From an uncultured Bacteroidia bacterium (GTDB lineage Bacteria; Bacteroidota; Bacteroidia; NS11-12g; UBA955), in the NCBI GenBank assembly GCA_943788195.1, contig CALSPH010000001.1, forward strand, positions 1,123,595 to 1,187,594: a stretch of 64,000 nt of DNA. Reading direction: 5' to 3'. Positions within the stretch are counted from its first letter, which is position 1. The number at the start of each line of letters is the position of its first letter. The translations under genes were made by a program, and so were the position numbers. Of this stretch, positions 1 to 9,251 are shown in pieces. The notes under the pieces were generated by a model. That model saw nothing but the letters and a program-made list of their open reading frames with translations. It did no database searches and was not told the DNA's origin.

Positions 1-3000
1 TACATCCGCTTTGTTGGTATTATTGCCATCCGGAGCTAATCCGTTTTCAAAACTTTTTCTTCTATCGGGCAATTGATCTTCAGATATTTCACCCAAATTA
101 AAATATAGCTCTCCAGAGTTTTGTTGATTGTAAATAAAAGGATCCATCAACCAAAATTCAAGATATGCTATGTTAGCTGCTTGAAAATCATTGGTTTCAA
201 TTCTTCGCATGATACCTCCCCATGTTTTATCGGGTTGAGCAAAGGTCCCATCACTTTTAAGGTCTGATGCACTGGTATTAAAATTGTATGACCCGCGTTG
301 ATTTGGATAGAATGCTAAATCCAATGTTGGAATAATATTCGGCATCCCTTGTTGGATATTTCGATTGGGAAAAACTTCATTAATCAGCACTTGCCGTGCA
401 TAATGGTTCGATTTATCCTCAATGGTTAAATGGTCAGGCGTATTTCGATCATCTCTAAAGAAAACGGGATCAAGAGAATAGTACGCAAGTCTTGCGTTAA
501 AATCATTCCAATTAATTCGATCTGCAGAAGTGGTCCCAATTACTTCAGGAAAAAGATCCGGTTGCTTTTGAGGAACACTAGCGTAGCGCCAATTGCCTGT
601 CGACCTTAAATCATACTGCGTTTCAGATGCCTCAAAATCATCTACTAGAGATATTCCACGCAAATTATTGTTTCCGTTTTTCTGAATAGATTTTGGTTCA
701 TGTGCAATGAGCTTGGCATATTCCCCCTGTACAAGGAAGGTTGATTTCTCCTTGGTTTCAATAAATGGTATTTTGTCTACCATTTTCGTTAAGAACCTCG
801 AATCTGTCGTATAACTTCCATCAAAACCGATAATGGTATTTAAGATAGGTTCACTTCCAATATTGGTTTTTGGTGTAAGTGGACGCTCATACATATGCAT
901 AATCGTGCTACCAAATAGTAAATTGTCATTTACCGTATAATCAAATCGTCCACCAAGCAATGTTTTTTGCTGCAGGTTAAAGAGCGAATTGTTTTCAGCG
1001 GAGACCTTTATTGTGCTCCCACTCGATAGAATACCTTGGTTTATAATGGTAACCTTACCAATATTATAATCAACGATGAAGTCTATTCCTTCAGTAAGCC
1101 GTAAACCATTTGAGGTTACTGAAACGGCTCCTTCAGGGATATTAAAGGCACCAATCATTATTTCTGAACTGGATGTACCCGTATAGTTACCGCGCAGAAA
1201 GAATTTGTTTTTACTTACATCTTGCTGTGCTAGCCATTTAGTTGAATCATATAAAGATTGGTATGCATATTTTTTGGTTAAATCCGCATCGTTCAGTCGA
1301 CTAGCCAAATGCTTACCAAATGGTTCTAGTACTGGGAAAATGACCAGTGCTTTCTCTTTGTTGATGGTCACTCGGTCAATCATATCAAAAACTCCATCGG
1401 GTTTAGCTTCCTGCTGTCGATTTATTTTATCTAAATTGAGAACGGTGAGGAGTGGTATACCAGAAACTCCAGGCACATTTTTTACAGGCAAATAGTTCAA
1501 ATCTGATCCCGAAGGGTCATCTGCGTAAATCACATTCAATTTAAAATCCTGAAGACTTAAGTTATAGGTACCCAAAGAATAGACGTTTTTCATCATCAAG
1601 TCCCACATTGGCAGTCTTGTTCGAATTGTGGTCCCCTTTAACATCTTGGTAAACAACATTGCTGATCTACCTTGATTTCCAGCAGAAGTATCCGAACCAA
1701 AATCTCGGGAGAATTCACCCACTTTAAAAACGCGTCCGTTCACTGTATACTCATAGGCAACTGCTAAAATTTCAGTATTATTTAATGACGAACTTAACGA
1801 GACGTATCCAAGCGTTGGATGATAAGTAAATTCAGTACTTCTCAGTAATCGTGCATTGTTCAAGATATCCCAATCTAATCCCTTATTTGCCTCAGGGAAA
1901 CGAGTAGTCATTACTTCTTCGGCCTCAGAAGATTTTCTCATTCCAGCCTCCTTGTCAATTAATTCGGATTTGATCAGGTTGTTATTGTTGTCGGAGAATG
2001 TTTCGGAATTGGTGCCATTGTCCCAAACAGTATTGTAAGGTTCTGCCTCACCTAAATCCATAAATGTGACAATATCTCTTGTGTCTGTAGCGCTTGCATT
2101 GGTGTTGGTAACCCAAACTTCAATATAATTAATAAAAAACGGGCTGCTGATAATGGGCAGATTGGTTAAAGCATTATCATAATTGTTTCTAAATGAATGG
2201 CCTAAAAAATAGTGTCTATTCTGATCGTAATTATCCGCTTGAATATCAAATTTGGTTACTTGAGCACCACCAGAAACTTCCGTTTCTGTAGTTTGACCCC
2301 TGCTTTGGGTAAAAATTACGGAGGTCTTAAGTCGGCCAAACTGCATGCTGGTTTTTACACCAAATAATGCATTACCTCCTTGAATCAAACTTCCATTGAG
2401 CGGTAAGCTCACATTACCCAGCTCAATTCCTTTTATAATATCATCTTCTTTACCCTGCCAGTTTAGTTTGGTTTGATTTTCAAACTCGAAGGTTGCATCA
2501 GTATTATAATTAATACCCATGTTAATATATTTTCCAATCGAACCCCTAACATTCATTTGCAATTTTGGCTCGAATATCAATTGACCAGGTGGTTTTTGCT
2601 GTTGTGTAGGCAGTTGAGGGTTACGAACGGTATTCCATGAAGCACCTAAATTCATTTCGGCCATTCCACTATATTGAATATCAATAATGCCACCACCAAA
2701 AAGCTTATCTAGGGCTTGAGGTGCGTCTAAAATGCTTGGTTTATTATTACCGCGTTTACCAAACCCACCGACATTGTCATCAGCTTGACTCCGTTCTTTA
2801 AAATATTGGCTTCGTTCGTTTTTTTCTGAAAGCTTTAAATATTCTGTCAGAGAATAGCTTTTGCCAGTAAAGGTAGTTTTATCTCCAACTGTGCGATATA
2901 CATCATACCTTTTGGTATTGATGTTATATTTAATGGTTTCCGAAATGTTTTCAGGATCTTTTAAATCCAGGGTATTTTTATAGCCTTCTTTCTTTGGTTT

Positions 3001-3177
3001 TAAAGGGTACTTTAATTTAGTACTGTCGTTATCTGAACTATCATTGGCAAGGATTGGTGCTTTTACAAAATCCAAATAACTCATTTTATTTTGAAAGGCA
3101 TAGGTGAACAAGCCTCCAACTAAAGTAGTTAGGGTGATTAATGTAATAGTCCGCCTTAGGCGGATAGATTTCCTCAT
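1..3177 (-). CDS. sprA: SprA, type IX secretion outer-membrane translocon (C-terminus outside window)
   Basis: SprA is the giant outer-membrane beta-barrel through which type IX secretion cargo leaves the cell; it is also needed for gliding in gliding Bacteroidota. The reverse strand is open without a stop for 1059 codons from ATG at 3177 down to base 1, and family members are usually well over 2000 residues, so about half is present. The N-terminus is basic with one hydrophobic stretch (residues 10-27). Then come SprA-like segments: a GGGIIDIQYSG region, repeated beta-rich segments on cell-surface protein motifs, and RKSFENGLAPDGNN near the window edge. It lies 72 bp downstream of ruvA, an adjacency I know from other Bacteroidota. 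Identification rests on recalled family similarity and context. Confidence 0.9.
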   Translation of the reverse strand, partial: MRKSIRLRRTITLITLTTLVGGLFTYAFQNKMSYLDFVKAPILANDSSDNDSTKLKYPLKPKKEGYKNTLDLKDPENISETIKYNINTKRYDVYRTVGDKTTFTGKSYSLTEYLKLSEKNERSQYFKERSQADDNVGGFGKRGNNKPSILDAPQALDKLFGGGIIDIQYSGMAEMNLGASWNTVRNPQLPTQQQKPPGQLIFEPKLQMNVRGSIGKYINMGINYNTDATFEFENQTKLNWQGKEDDIIKGIELGNVSLPLNGSLIQGGNALFGVKTSMQFGRLKTSVIFTQSRGQTTETEVSGGAQVTKFDIQADNYDQNRHYFLGHSFRNNYDNALTNLPIISSPFFINYIEVWVTNTNASATDTRDIVTFMDLGEAEPYNTVWDNGTNSETFSDNNNNLIKSELIDKEAGMRKSSEAEEVMTTRFPEANKGLDWDILNNARLLRSTEFTYHPTLGYVSLSSSLNNTEILAVAYEYTVNGRVFKVGEFSRDFGSDTSAGNQGRSAMLFTKMLKGTTIRTRLPMWDLMMKNVYSLGTYNLSLQDFKLNVIYADDPSGSDLNYLPVKNVPGVSGIPLLTVLNLDKINRQQEAKPDGVFDMIDRVTINKEKALVIFPVLEPFGKHLASRLNDADLTKKYAYQSLYDSTKWLAQQDVSKNKFFLRGNYTGTSSSEIMIGAFNIPEGAVSVTSNGLRLTEGIDFIVDYNIGKVTIINQGILSSGSTIKVSAENNSLFNLQQKTLLGGRFDYTVNDNLLFGSTIMHMYERPLTPKTNIGSEPILNTIIGFDGSYTTDSRFLTKMVDKIPFIETKEKSTFLVQGEYAKLIAHEPKSIQKNGNNNLRGISLVDDFEASETQYDLRSTGNWRYASVPQKQPDLFPEVIGTTSADRINWNDFNARLAYYSLDPVFFRDDRNTPDHLTIEDKSNHYARQVLINEVFPNRNIQQGMPNIIPTLDLAFYPNQRGSYNFNTSASDLKSDGTFAQPDKTWGGIMRRIETNDFQAANIAYLEFWLMDPFIYNQQNSGELYFNLGEISEDQLPDRRKSFENGLAPDGNNTNKADV
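3150..3164. repeat. 15-bp perfect GC-rich palindrome in sprA codons 5-9
   Basis: TCCGCCT-T-AGGCGGA is a perfect inverted repeat with 7-bp arms. It is GC-rich in an AT-rich setting and lies at about codons 5-9 of sprA (the I-R-L-R-R stretch). In mRNA it could form a compact hairpin close to the start codon. Its function is unknown. Confidence 0.6.
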
Positions 3178-3249
3178 GATTGAGATAGCCAATGAATTAT
3201 TAGTTTGTGTAGATTTTTTCTATAGGCTCTTCAGATTGGGTACGCAAAG

Positions 3250-3837
3250 TTATAAAAGTTTTAGCGAATTTTTTATGATGCTTTCAACGCTAGAATCATC
3301 CGGATTTGAGGCCATTGATTTTTGAATAGCATGTTCAGCTTTTTGTCTATTGAAACCAAGTGCAATTAAAGCGTGCAGAGCTTCATGATTTGGTCCTTCA
3401 CCTGCACCCACTGCAGCACCTGCTGCAGCACCACCCAATTTACCTACTTTGTCTTTTAACTCAAGAACCATTCGTTGCGCCGTTTTTGGGCCAATGCCCT
3501 TTATGGAACTAATTAACGGAACGTTGTTATTTAATATTGCCATTACTAAGTCATTTGTTTTCAATGATGACAATATGAGTCGCGCAGTATTTGCTCCAAT
3601 ACCACTTACGCTAATCAATTGAATGAATAATTGTCTTTCTCCTTCTTCCGCAAAACCATATAGCGCGTGATGATCTTCGCGCACAATTTGATGCACATAA
3701 ACGCGCAATGGATTGGTTTTTTTTACTTTGTCAAATGTGGCTAAAGAAATATGAATTCGATATCCAACGCCTTGGGCGTTTATTACAACAGAATCTGGTT
3801 TTATGCGGTCAACAGGACCTTCAATAAAGTCATACAT
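3250..3837 (-). CDS. ruvA: Holliday junction branch migration protein RuvA
   Basis: RuvA binds Holliday junctions as a tetramer and loads the RuvB helicase for branch migration. The 195-residue protein has the normal family length. It shows an N-terminal OB-type domain (1-65), two helix-hairpin-helix motifs (ISVSGIGANTARLIL at about 74-89 and ISSIKGIGPKTAQRMV at 109-124), a small Gly/Ala-rich linker (133-148) and a C-terminal three-helix domain that contacts RuvB. The start gives the canonical MYDFIEG opening. It precedes sprA on the same strand with a 72-bp gap and follows pyrB across 71 bp. Confidence 0.95.
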   Translation of the reverse strand: MYDFIEGPVDRIKPDSVVINAQGVGYRIHISLATFDKVKKTNPLRVYVHQIVREDHHALYGFAEEGERQLFIQLISVSGIGANTARLILSSLKTNDLVMAILNNNVPLISSIKGIGPKTAQRMVLELKDKVGKLGGAAAGAAVGAGEGPNHEALHALIALGFNRQKAEHAIQKSMASNPDDSSVESIIKNSLKLL

Positions 3838-3908
3838 AGGTGTGGTAAAAATAAGGTTTATTCAAGGATTATTAAAGCGACTAGACATAAATCATAGACG
3901 TTTTATTC

Positions 3909-4832
3909 TTATTTTTTGTTGGCCAATAAGAATAAAACTGCCATACGAGTGGCAACGCCATTTTCAACCTGATCTAGAATTAAGGCATGTTCGCTATCTG
4001 CTATGTCGCTGCTAATTTCAACTCCTCGATTGATGGGGCCTGGATGCATAATAGTGATTTCCTTTTTAAGTTTGTTCAACCTAGGTATGGTTAATCCATA
4101 TTGTAGTTGATAGTCGGTTAAGCTCGGGAAATAGCTAATTTCTTGCCGCTCCAATTGAATGCGTAGCATATTGGCTACATCGCACCAGGCTAGAGCCTCA
4201 TCCAAATTATGACTTACCTCTACACCCAATGACCTGATATGCCGGGGTATTAAAGTTTGTGGACCACATACCATCACTTCTGCACCTAATTTTTGCAAGC
4301 AAAATATATTTGATAAGGCAACCCTAGAGTGCAAGATATCTCCAACAATAGCTACTTTTTTACCCTTAACCGTACCTAATTTTTCTCGTATGGTAAACGC
4401 ATCAAGAAGTGCTTGTGTAGGATGCTCATGGGTGCCATCACCAGCATTGATAATTTGAGAATCAATATGCTGGGACAAAAACTTTGCCGCTCCTGGAGCA
4501 GGGTGTCGCATGACCACCATATCTACCTTCATAGCTAGGATATTATTAACAGTGTCAATCAGGGTTTCTCCTTTATTTACTGAAGATGAAGATGATGAAA
4601 AGTTGATTACGTCTGCGCTCAATCGTTTTTCTGCAAGTTCAAACGAAATACGTGTTCGAGTTGAGTTTTCAAAAAACAGATTAACAATGGTGATGTCTCG
4701 TAAAGAGGGGACTTTCTTTATGGGTCGATTTAATACATCTTTGAAATTATCTGCAGTGGAGAATATTGTTTCAATATCCTCTTTAGTAATGTCTTTTATA
4801 CCGAGTAAATGATCTGTACTTAAAGCGCTCAT
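3909..4832 (-). CDS. pyrB: Aspartate carbamoyltransferase catalytic subunit
   Basis: This enzyme condenses carbamoyl phosphate with aspartate to N-carbamoylaspartate, the committed step of pyrimidine synthesis. The 307 residues carry the carbamoyl-phosphate loop FFENSTRTRISFE (about 53-65), the flexible loop SSSSVNKGETLIDT, HPTQALLDAF (about 142-151) and the aspartate-side MHPGPINRGVEI. Length and motifs are complete. Its ATG overlaps the stop of pyrR by 4 bp, so the two are probably translationally coupled. No pyrI regulatory subunit is present nearby. Confidence 0.96.
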   Translation of the reverse strand: MSALSTDHLLGIKDITKEDIETIFSTADNFKDVLNRPIKKVPSLRDITIVNLFFENSTRTRISFELAEKRLSADVINFSSSSSSVNKGETLIDTVNNILAMKVDMVVMRHPAPGAAKFLSQHIDSQIINAGDGTHEHPTQALLDAFTIREKLGTVKGKKVAIVGDILHSRVALSNIFCLQKLGAEVMVCGPQTLIPRHIRSLGVEVSHNLDEALAWCDVANMLRIQLERQEISYFPSLTDYQLQYGLTIPRLNKLKKEITIMHPGPINRGVEISSDIADSEHALILDQVENGVATRMAVLFLLANKK

Positions 4833-5374
4833 TTTTTACTTTCTACCATGGTTACTTTCGGAGTATCTCCTTCTAAATCTACTTGAACACGCAGCCCAGT
4901 TCCTCTGGTGTCTACGGTTTGTCCAACATAATCTGCTTCAATCGGTAATTCTCTATTGTATCTGCGATCAATCAATGCCATCAGCTCAACCTTTTTAGGT
5001 CTGCCAAAATCAGCAATTGCATCCAATGCCGCGCGTATGGTTCGTCCAGTGTAAAGCACGTCATCCACTAGTAGGATATTTCGTCCTTCAATGTCAAAAT
5101 CAATATCTAATTTGCTTGGAACTAAACTGGATTCATTTCTGCGATAATCATCCCTATAAAATGTGATATCCAGCTCTCCGTATACTAAATTTTTTATTTT
5201 CCCCTCGTTTTCAAGCATGCTTTTTAGCATTCTCGAGAATAAAACACCTCTGGGTTGTAAGCCAATAATTGCAAAATTGTCAAAGTCTTCGACATTTTCT
5301 ACAATTTCAAACATCAACCTTTTGAGCGTAAGATTGAGTTGTGATTTATCTAGAATTTGTTTGGGTTTAGCCAT
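4829..5374 (-). CDS. pyrR: PyrR bifunctional pyrimidine operon regulator / uracil phosphoribosyltransferase
   Basis: PyrR is a type I phosphoribosyltransferase fold protein that senses UMP/PRPP and, in Gram-positives, controls pyr mRNA attenuation; it also has uracil phosphoribosyltransferase activity. The 181 residues include the PRPP loop ILLVDDVLYTGRTIRAA (about 100-116), a GLQPRGV flavour segment near 38-44 and the DTRGTGLRV C-terminal part. Pairing with pyrB by a 4-bp overlap fits a pyrimidine role. I see no convincing PyrR attenuator hairpin upstream, because the gene starts inside the end of the EVE-domain gene (8-bp overlap). RNA binding is therefore not shown here. Confidence 0.93.
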   Translation of the reverse strand: MAKPKQILDKSQLNLTLKRLMFEIVENVEDFDNFAIIGLQPRGVLFSRMLKSMLENEGKIKNLVYGELDITFYRDDYRRNESSLVPSKLDIDFDIEGRNILLVDDVLYTGRTIRAALDAIADFGRPKKVELMALIDRRYNRELPIEADYVGQTVDTRGTGLRVQVDLEGDTPKVTMVESKK

Positions 5375-5792
5375 TGCTCATTTTTAGAATTTCATTATAC
5401 TCTGCCTTCGAAACTGGACCTACGCTTAACCTACTAATTCGTACCAATGCCATCTCTTGCAATTCAGGGTTTGCTTTAATTTCAGCTAATGTTACGGGCT
5501 TCTTGAGCGTTGCTATGGGTTTTACGTCTACGGCAACCCAACGGTCATCATCAGTGGTGGGGTCTTGGTAGTGTTCTTTGGTTACTTCTGCTATCCCTAC
5601 AATCTCTTTACCTTTATTACTGTGATAGAAAAAACAATGATCGCCAACCTTCATGGATCTTAGATGAATGCGGGCAGCATAATTCCTAACGCCATCCCAA
5701 TAGGTGCTTTTGTCGTCAATGAATTGTTGCCAAGAATATTTGTAGGGTTCTGATTTAATTAGCCAATAGTTCACTAAAAGGCAAAGATGCAA
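5367..5792 (-). CDS. EVE domain-containing protein
   Basis: EVE domains are PUA-like folds proposed to recognise modified bases in RNA or DNA. The conserved opening NYWLIKSEPYKYSW, then WDGVRNYAARIHLRSMKVGD, FFYHSN and IVGIAEV match the family over its whole length. The listed frame begins at ATG 5792, giving a six-residue preface before the family start. A GTG at 5774 gives VNYWLIKSEP and is at least as likely as the true start. It is the first gene of the run EVE-pyrR-pyrB. The exact substrate cannot be read from sequence. Confidence 0.9.
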   Translation of the reverse strand: MHLCLLVNYWLIKSEPYKYSWQQFIDDKSTYWDGVRNYAARIHLRSMKVGDHCFFYHSNKGKEIVGIAEVTKEHYQDPTTDDDRWVAVDVKPIATLKKPVTLAEIKANPELQEMALVRISRLSVGPVSKAEYNEILKMSNG

Positions 5793-5864
5793 ATATTTAT
5801 TTAGAATTGGGCAAACATTGCCTTAAAATAAAAACAAGAGATTAGGAGCAGCGATTAATTTGTT

Positions 5865-5872
5865 TAATTTTG
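5865..5872 (+). promoter_or_regulatory. Promoter -7 box TAATTTTG for the aminopeptidase gene
   Basis: TAATTTTG matches the Bacteroidota -7 consensus TAnnTTTG exactly and ends 4 nt before the ATG at 5877, implying a leader of very few nucleotides. No clear TTTG is seen at the -33 distance (TTAG occurs instead). Confidence 0.55.
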
Positions 5873-5876
5873 CATT

Positions 5877-7166
5877 ATGCGATATAATGCAATAGATAAA
5901 GCTCTTTTTGAGCTAAATAGAAAACGATTTGCCGAGCAAATGAGCTCGGGAGGGATTGCCCTTTTCCATAGCAATGATTTTATGCCAAGAAATGGGGATG
6001 CTTATCATAACTGGAAGCAAAACAGCGATCTTTTTTATCTGAGTGGGGTAGATCAGGAGGAAACTATTCTAGTGCTTTTTCCAGAGTGTCCAGTTCCAGC
6101 TTACCGCGAGACTCTTTTTATCCGCAAGACCAATCCTACAATCGCGGTTTGGGAGGGTAGAAAACTAAATAAAGAAGAAGCTACCAAAGCTACAGGAGTT
6201 ACTAATGTCCAGTGGTATGAAGATTTTGATAAGGTGATGCATCAATTTATTTTGATGGCTGAAACCATATATATTAATTTAAACGAGAATGATCGATTTA
6301 ATAATGTTGCGCCATACAATGGCTTGCGTTTTGCAAATCAATTAAAAACGAAATATCCTGGGCATCAAATTGCTCGAAGTGCTCCAATACTAGGTCGTTT
6401 GCGAGCTGTGAAGTCGAAGTATGAAATAGATATGATGCGTGAAGCATGTGATATTACCGCTAAAGCGCATCAACGAGTACTAAAGTTTTTAAAACCCGGT
6501 GTAACAGAATATGAAATAGAAGCAGAGATTACACATGAATTCATACGGAATCGTTCTACGGGTCATGCATATACTCCAATTATCGCGAGTGGTGCAAATG
6601 CCTGTGTGCTTCACTATATTGACAACAACAATGTCTGCAATGACGGGGACATAATCTTGTTTGATTACGGTGCAGAATACGGTAATTATTGTGCAGATTT
6701 ATCCAGAAGTGTTCCGGTAAATGGAAAGTTCACTAGTCGGCAAAAAGATGTGTATAATGCGGTACTGCGCGTACAACGTGAAGCAATGAAAATGCTAAAA
6801 CCTGGAGCTTTATGGGGAGAGTATCAAGAAAGGGTTGGTGAGTTTATGACCAAAGAATTGATTGACTTGAATTTAATCACTAACGAAGATGTAAAGAACC
6901 AAGATCCAAGTTGGCCTGCATACAAGAAATACTTTATGCATGGAACCAGCCACCATATTGGCTTAGATGTGCATGATTATGCATTGAAATGGGAGCCAAT
7001 GGAAGTAGGTAACGTATTTACGGTTGAACCAGGCATTTATATTCCTGAAGAGAACTTAGGTATCCGTATTGAAAATGATGTAGTTATTTTGGCAGATGGT
7101 TTGGACGACTTGATGGGTCATATTCCAATTGAGGTAGAGGAGATTGAAGAAATAATGAATAGTTAA
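5877..7166 (+). CDS. pepP: Xaa-Pro aminopeptidase (M24B family)
   Basis: It removes the N-terminal residue from peptides with proline in position two, using two metal ions. The 429 residues contain an aminopeptidase P N-terminal domain (about 5-140) and the pita-bread M24 domain (about 175-420). The metal ligands are visible: both Asp in DYGAEYGNYCADLSR, His in HGTSHHIGLDVHD, Glu in TVEPGIYIPEE and Glu in RIENDVVI. It has no signal peptide, so it is cytoplasmic. A TPR gene follows with a 1-bp overlap (TAATG). Confidence 0.94.
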   Translation: MRYNAIDKALFELNRKRFAEQMSSGGIALFHSNDFMPRNGDAYHNWKQNSDLFYLSGVDQEETILVLFPECPVPAYRETLFIRKTNPTIAVWEGRKLNKEEATKATGVTNVQWYEDFDKVMHQFILMAETIYINLNENDRFNNVAPYNGLRFANQLKTKYPGHQIARSAPILGRLRAVKSKYEIDMMREACDITAKAHQRVLKFLKPGVTEYEIEAEITHEFIRNRSTGHAYTPIIASGANACVLHYIDNNNVCNDGDIILFDYGAEYGNYCADLSRSVPVNGKFTSRQKDVYNAVLRVQREAMKMLKPGALWGEYQERVGEFMTKELIDLNLITNEDVKNQDPSWPAYKKYFMHGTSHHIGLDVHDYALKWEPMEVGNVFTVEPGIYIPEENLGIRIENDVVILADGLDDLMGHIPIEVEEIEEIMNS

Positions 7167-8185
7167 TGCGTCTTCTTTTTTTATTGATATCCATCAGTTT
7201 AAAGATGTTTGCCCAAGGGCAAGCACAATATAAAGAACATTTTATCGAGGCCAATCGTTTGGCGAGTAATGGAAATTATGAAACCGCTTTTGCCCTATTA
7301 GCAGGTGAAGCTGAACGAGATTTAGATTGTCATGCCTTGGGATACTACTGGAATTGGTGCCTGCAATTCGGTCAAAAAGTGGATGACAGTACCTATACAT
7401 TTCCCTCAAAAACGGACCAGGTGTTTGGTAAAGTGTTTATTTACCAATTCGAAGTTCGGCAAATGCTTGATCATGCCTTAGCTACTTGTCCTAAAAATGG
7501 GCTGCTCAATAAAGCTAAAGGGTATCAGTTATACCTTGAGGCACTTGAAGCGAGTGATTTAAATATTGAGGAGAAAAAGATGGGAGGGATGATCGCTCAT
7601 TTTAAACGTGCCTTACAAGGTGGTGCCAATGATACGATTACCAATTTTTATTTGGGTCAAGGTTTAGAGTATCAATCGAAGTATGGAGAAGCGATACGAT
7701 ATTATAAAAAAGCGTTTCAGTTAGATGATGGGCATTTACAGAGTCTACTTAAAGTTGCCGCCTGTTATGGAAAACTAAGCGAATGGGATTCATGCTATGC
7801 CTATGCAGATTTCGTATTGCCAATTGCTGCATCTAATTTGACCAGAGCAACAGCAATGCGTTTAAAGGCAGAGGCCTTAACTGCATTAGATCTGAGGAAA
7901 CCTGCGAAGAAACTCTTTAACCAAGCCATGCACCTTTCACCAGACAATTATGACAATCACTTGGCTTATATTGATTTTTTATACCCAATCAAAAAAAGGA
8001 GGGCATGTAAAGAGGCGGTCGCTTTATTGCAAAAAAATATATATCATCGCCATATTTATTTTGCATACGAATTTATATTTGACAAGACGGATCGGGAAGA
8101 GATTTATAACAGGGTAGAAGGTGATCTGTCACCGAATGAAGAGGCATTGAAATGGCTCCAACAAAAAAGAAGAGTGAATCTTTAG
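7166..8185 (+). CDS. Secreted or periplasmic TPR-repeat protein of unknown function
   Basis: The 339 residues begin with a signal peptide ending near AQGQAQ (residues 1-20), followed by helical pairs typical of tetratricopeptide repeats. The clearest are DTITNFYLGQGLEYQSKYGE (about 148-167), KAFQLDDGHLQSLLKVAACY and AEALTALDLRKPAKKLFNQA. TPRs are protein-protein scaffolds, and no enzymatic motif is visible. The start overlaps the stop of the aminopeptidase gene by one base. Its stop is directly adjacent to the convergent stop of the next gene. Confidence 0.75.
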   Translation: MRLLFLLISISLKMFAQGQAQYKEHFIEANRLASNGNYETAFALLAGEAERDLDCHALGYYWNWCLQFGQKVDDSTYTFPSKTDQVFGKVFIYQFEVRQMLDHALATCPKNGLLNKAKGYQLYLEALEASDLNIEEKKMGGMIAHFKRALQGGANDTITNFYLGQGLEYQSKYGEAIRYYKKAFQLDDGHLQSLLKVAACYGKLSEWDSCYAYADFVLPIAASNLTRATAMRLKAEALTALDLRKPAKKLFNQAMHLSPDNYDNHLAYIDFLYPIKKRRACKEAVALLQKNIYHRHIYFAYEFIFDKTDREEIYNRVEGDLSPNEEALKWLQQKRRVNL

Positions 8186-9160
8186 TTATTTGGAGCGATT
8201 CACAACAAAATCTACTAAATCAAGTAAATCACTATTTGAGGCGTCCGTGAGGTAAGGGGCAATGATTTGTTTGGCTTCATCACGCAATTCAAACATTTTT
8301 TTCTCAGCATAAGGAATACCGCCATACTGATTTACTAAGGCAATTATCGCATTGATTTCGTCCTTGGTAATGGTTTTCTTTTTAAATGTTTTAGTAACCT
8401 TTTTTCGCTCGGTATTGGTACAGTTATTCAAGGTATAAATAAGCGGAAGCGTCATTTTTTTCTCCTTTAAATCGATAGCCAAAGGTTTGCCAATATCCGA
8501 TGTGCCATAATCAAAAATGTCATCTTTAATCTGGAAAGCCAATCCGACCTTAGTACCAAACATGGCAAACTGATCGATAACCAATTGGTCTTGATTTTTA
8601 GATGCGGCACCAAGTGCGCAACAAGAACTGATTAATGATGCTGTTTTACCATCAATGATGCTGAAATAAACTTCCTCTGTGATGTCTAATCTACGTGCTT
8701 TTTCAAGCTGCAGCAGCTCACCTTCGCTCATAGCTTTTACCGCATGGGACATAATATCCAACATGTCGTAATCTTTGTTATCAATGGCCAGTAGTAATCC
8801 TCGCGAAAGCAAATAATCACCCACTAATACGGCAATTTTATTTTTCCATAGTGCGTTGATGCTAAAAAACCCCCTACGCTGATATGAATTGTCCACCACA
8901 TCATCATGGGCTAGGGTTGCAGTGTGTAATAATTCAACCATGGAAGCAGCCCGATATGATTTAGCATCAAGTTCGCCAAATAGTTGAGCACACAATAAGA
9001 CGAATAGCGGTCTGACCTGTTTGCCTTTGCGTTTAATCACATAGCCCATTACAGTATCCAGCAAGGATACATTGGTTCGGGTACTATGCTTAAACTCCTT
9101 TTCAAAAAGCGCAAGCTCCGTAGTGTACTTTTTCTTTATTTGGGCTATTCGATTAGACAT
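8186..9160 (-). CDS. Long-chain trans-polyprenyl diphosphate synthase
   Basis: Members elongate allylic diphosphates with isopentenyl diphosphate to make the side chain of the respiratory quinone, which in Bacteroidota is normally menaquinone. The 324 residues have both aspartate-rich motifs, DDVVD (86-90) and DDIFD (213-217), the KGKQVRP substrate motif (46-51) and GKTASL. Long-chain members are usually 320-350 residues, consistent with an IspB/octaprenyl-type enzyme rather than a farnesyl synthase. Chain length cannot be assigned from the sequence. It sits alone between the exb operon terminator and the convergent TPR gene. Confidence 0.9.
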   Translation of the reverse strand: MSNRIAQIKKKYTTELALFEKEFKHSTRTNVSLLDTVMGYVIKRKGKQVRPLFVLLCAQLFGELDAKSYRAASMVELLHTATLAHDDVVDNSYQRRGFFSINALWKNKIAVLVGDYLLSRGLLLAIDNKDYDMLDIMSHAVKAMSEGELLQLEKARRLDITEEVYFSIIDGKTASLISSCCALGAASKNQDQLVIDQFAMFGTKVGLAFQIKDDIFDYGTSDIGKPLAIDLKEKKMTLPLIYTLNNCTNTERKKVTKTFKKKTITKDEINAIIALVNQYGGIPYAEKKMFELRDEAKQIIAPYLTDASNSDLLDLVDFVVNRSK

Positions 9161-9196
9161 CTAGCTATTGGCAAATTTGCGCTATTTTAATGGTAA

Positions 9197-9234
9197 AAAG
9201 AAACCCATCCGTCAGCTGACAAATGGGTTTCTTT
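9197..9234 (-). terminator. Rho-independent terminator after the exb operon
   Basis: A 12-bp stem AAAGAAACCCAT / ATGGGTTTCTTT encloses a loop that itself contains GTCAGCTGAC. On the minus strand it continues into a short T tract. It lies 18 bp after the stop of the last exbD gene and before the polyprenyl synthase start. Confidence 0.85.
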
Positions 9235-9251
9235 AATATTATTATAAGCTA

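Noticed and set aside
4834..5876. PyrR-responsive attenuator upstream of the pyr genes
   Set aside because: No anti-terminator/terminator pair or PyrR-binding loop could be drawn; pyrR starts within the preceding gene.
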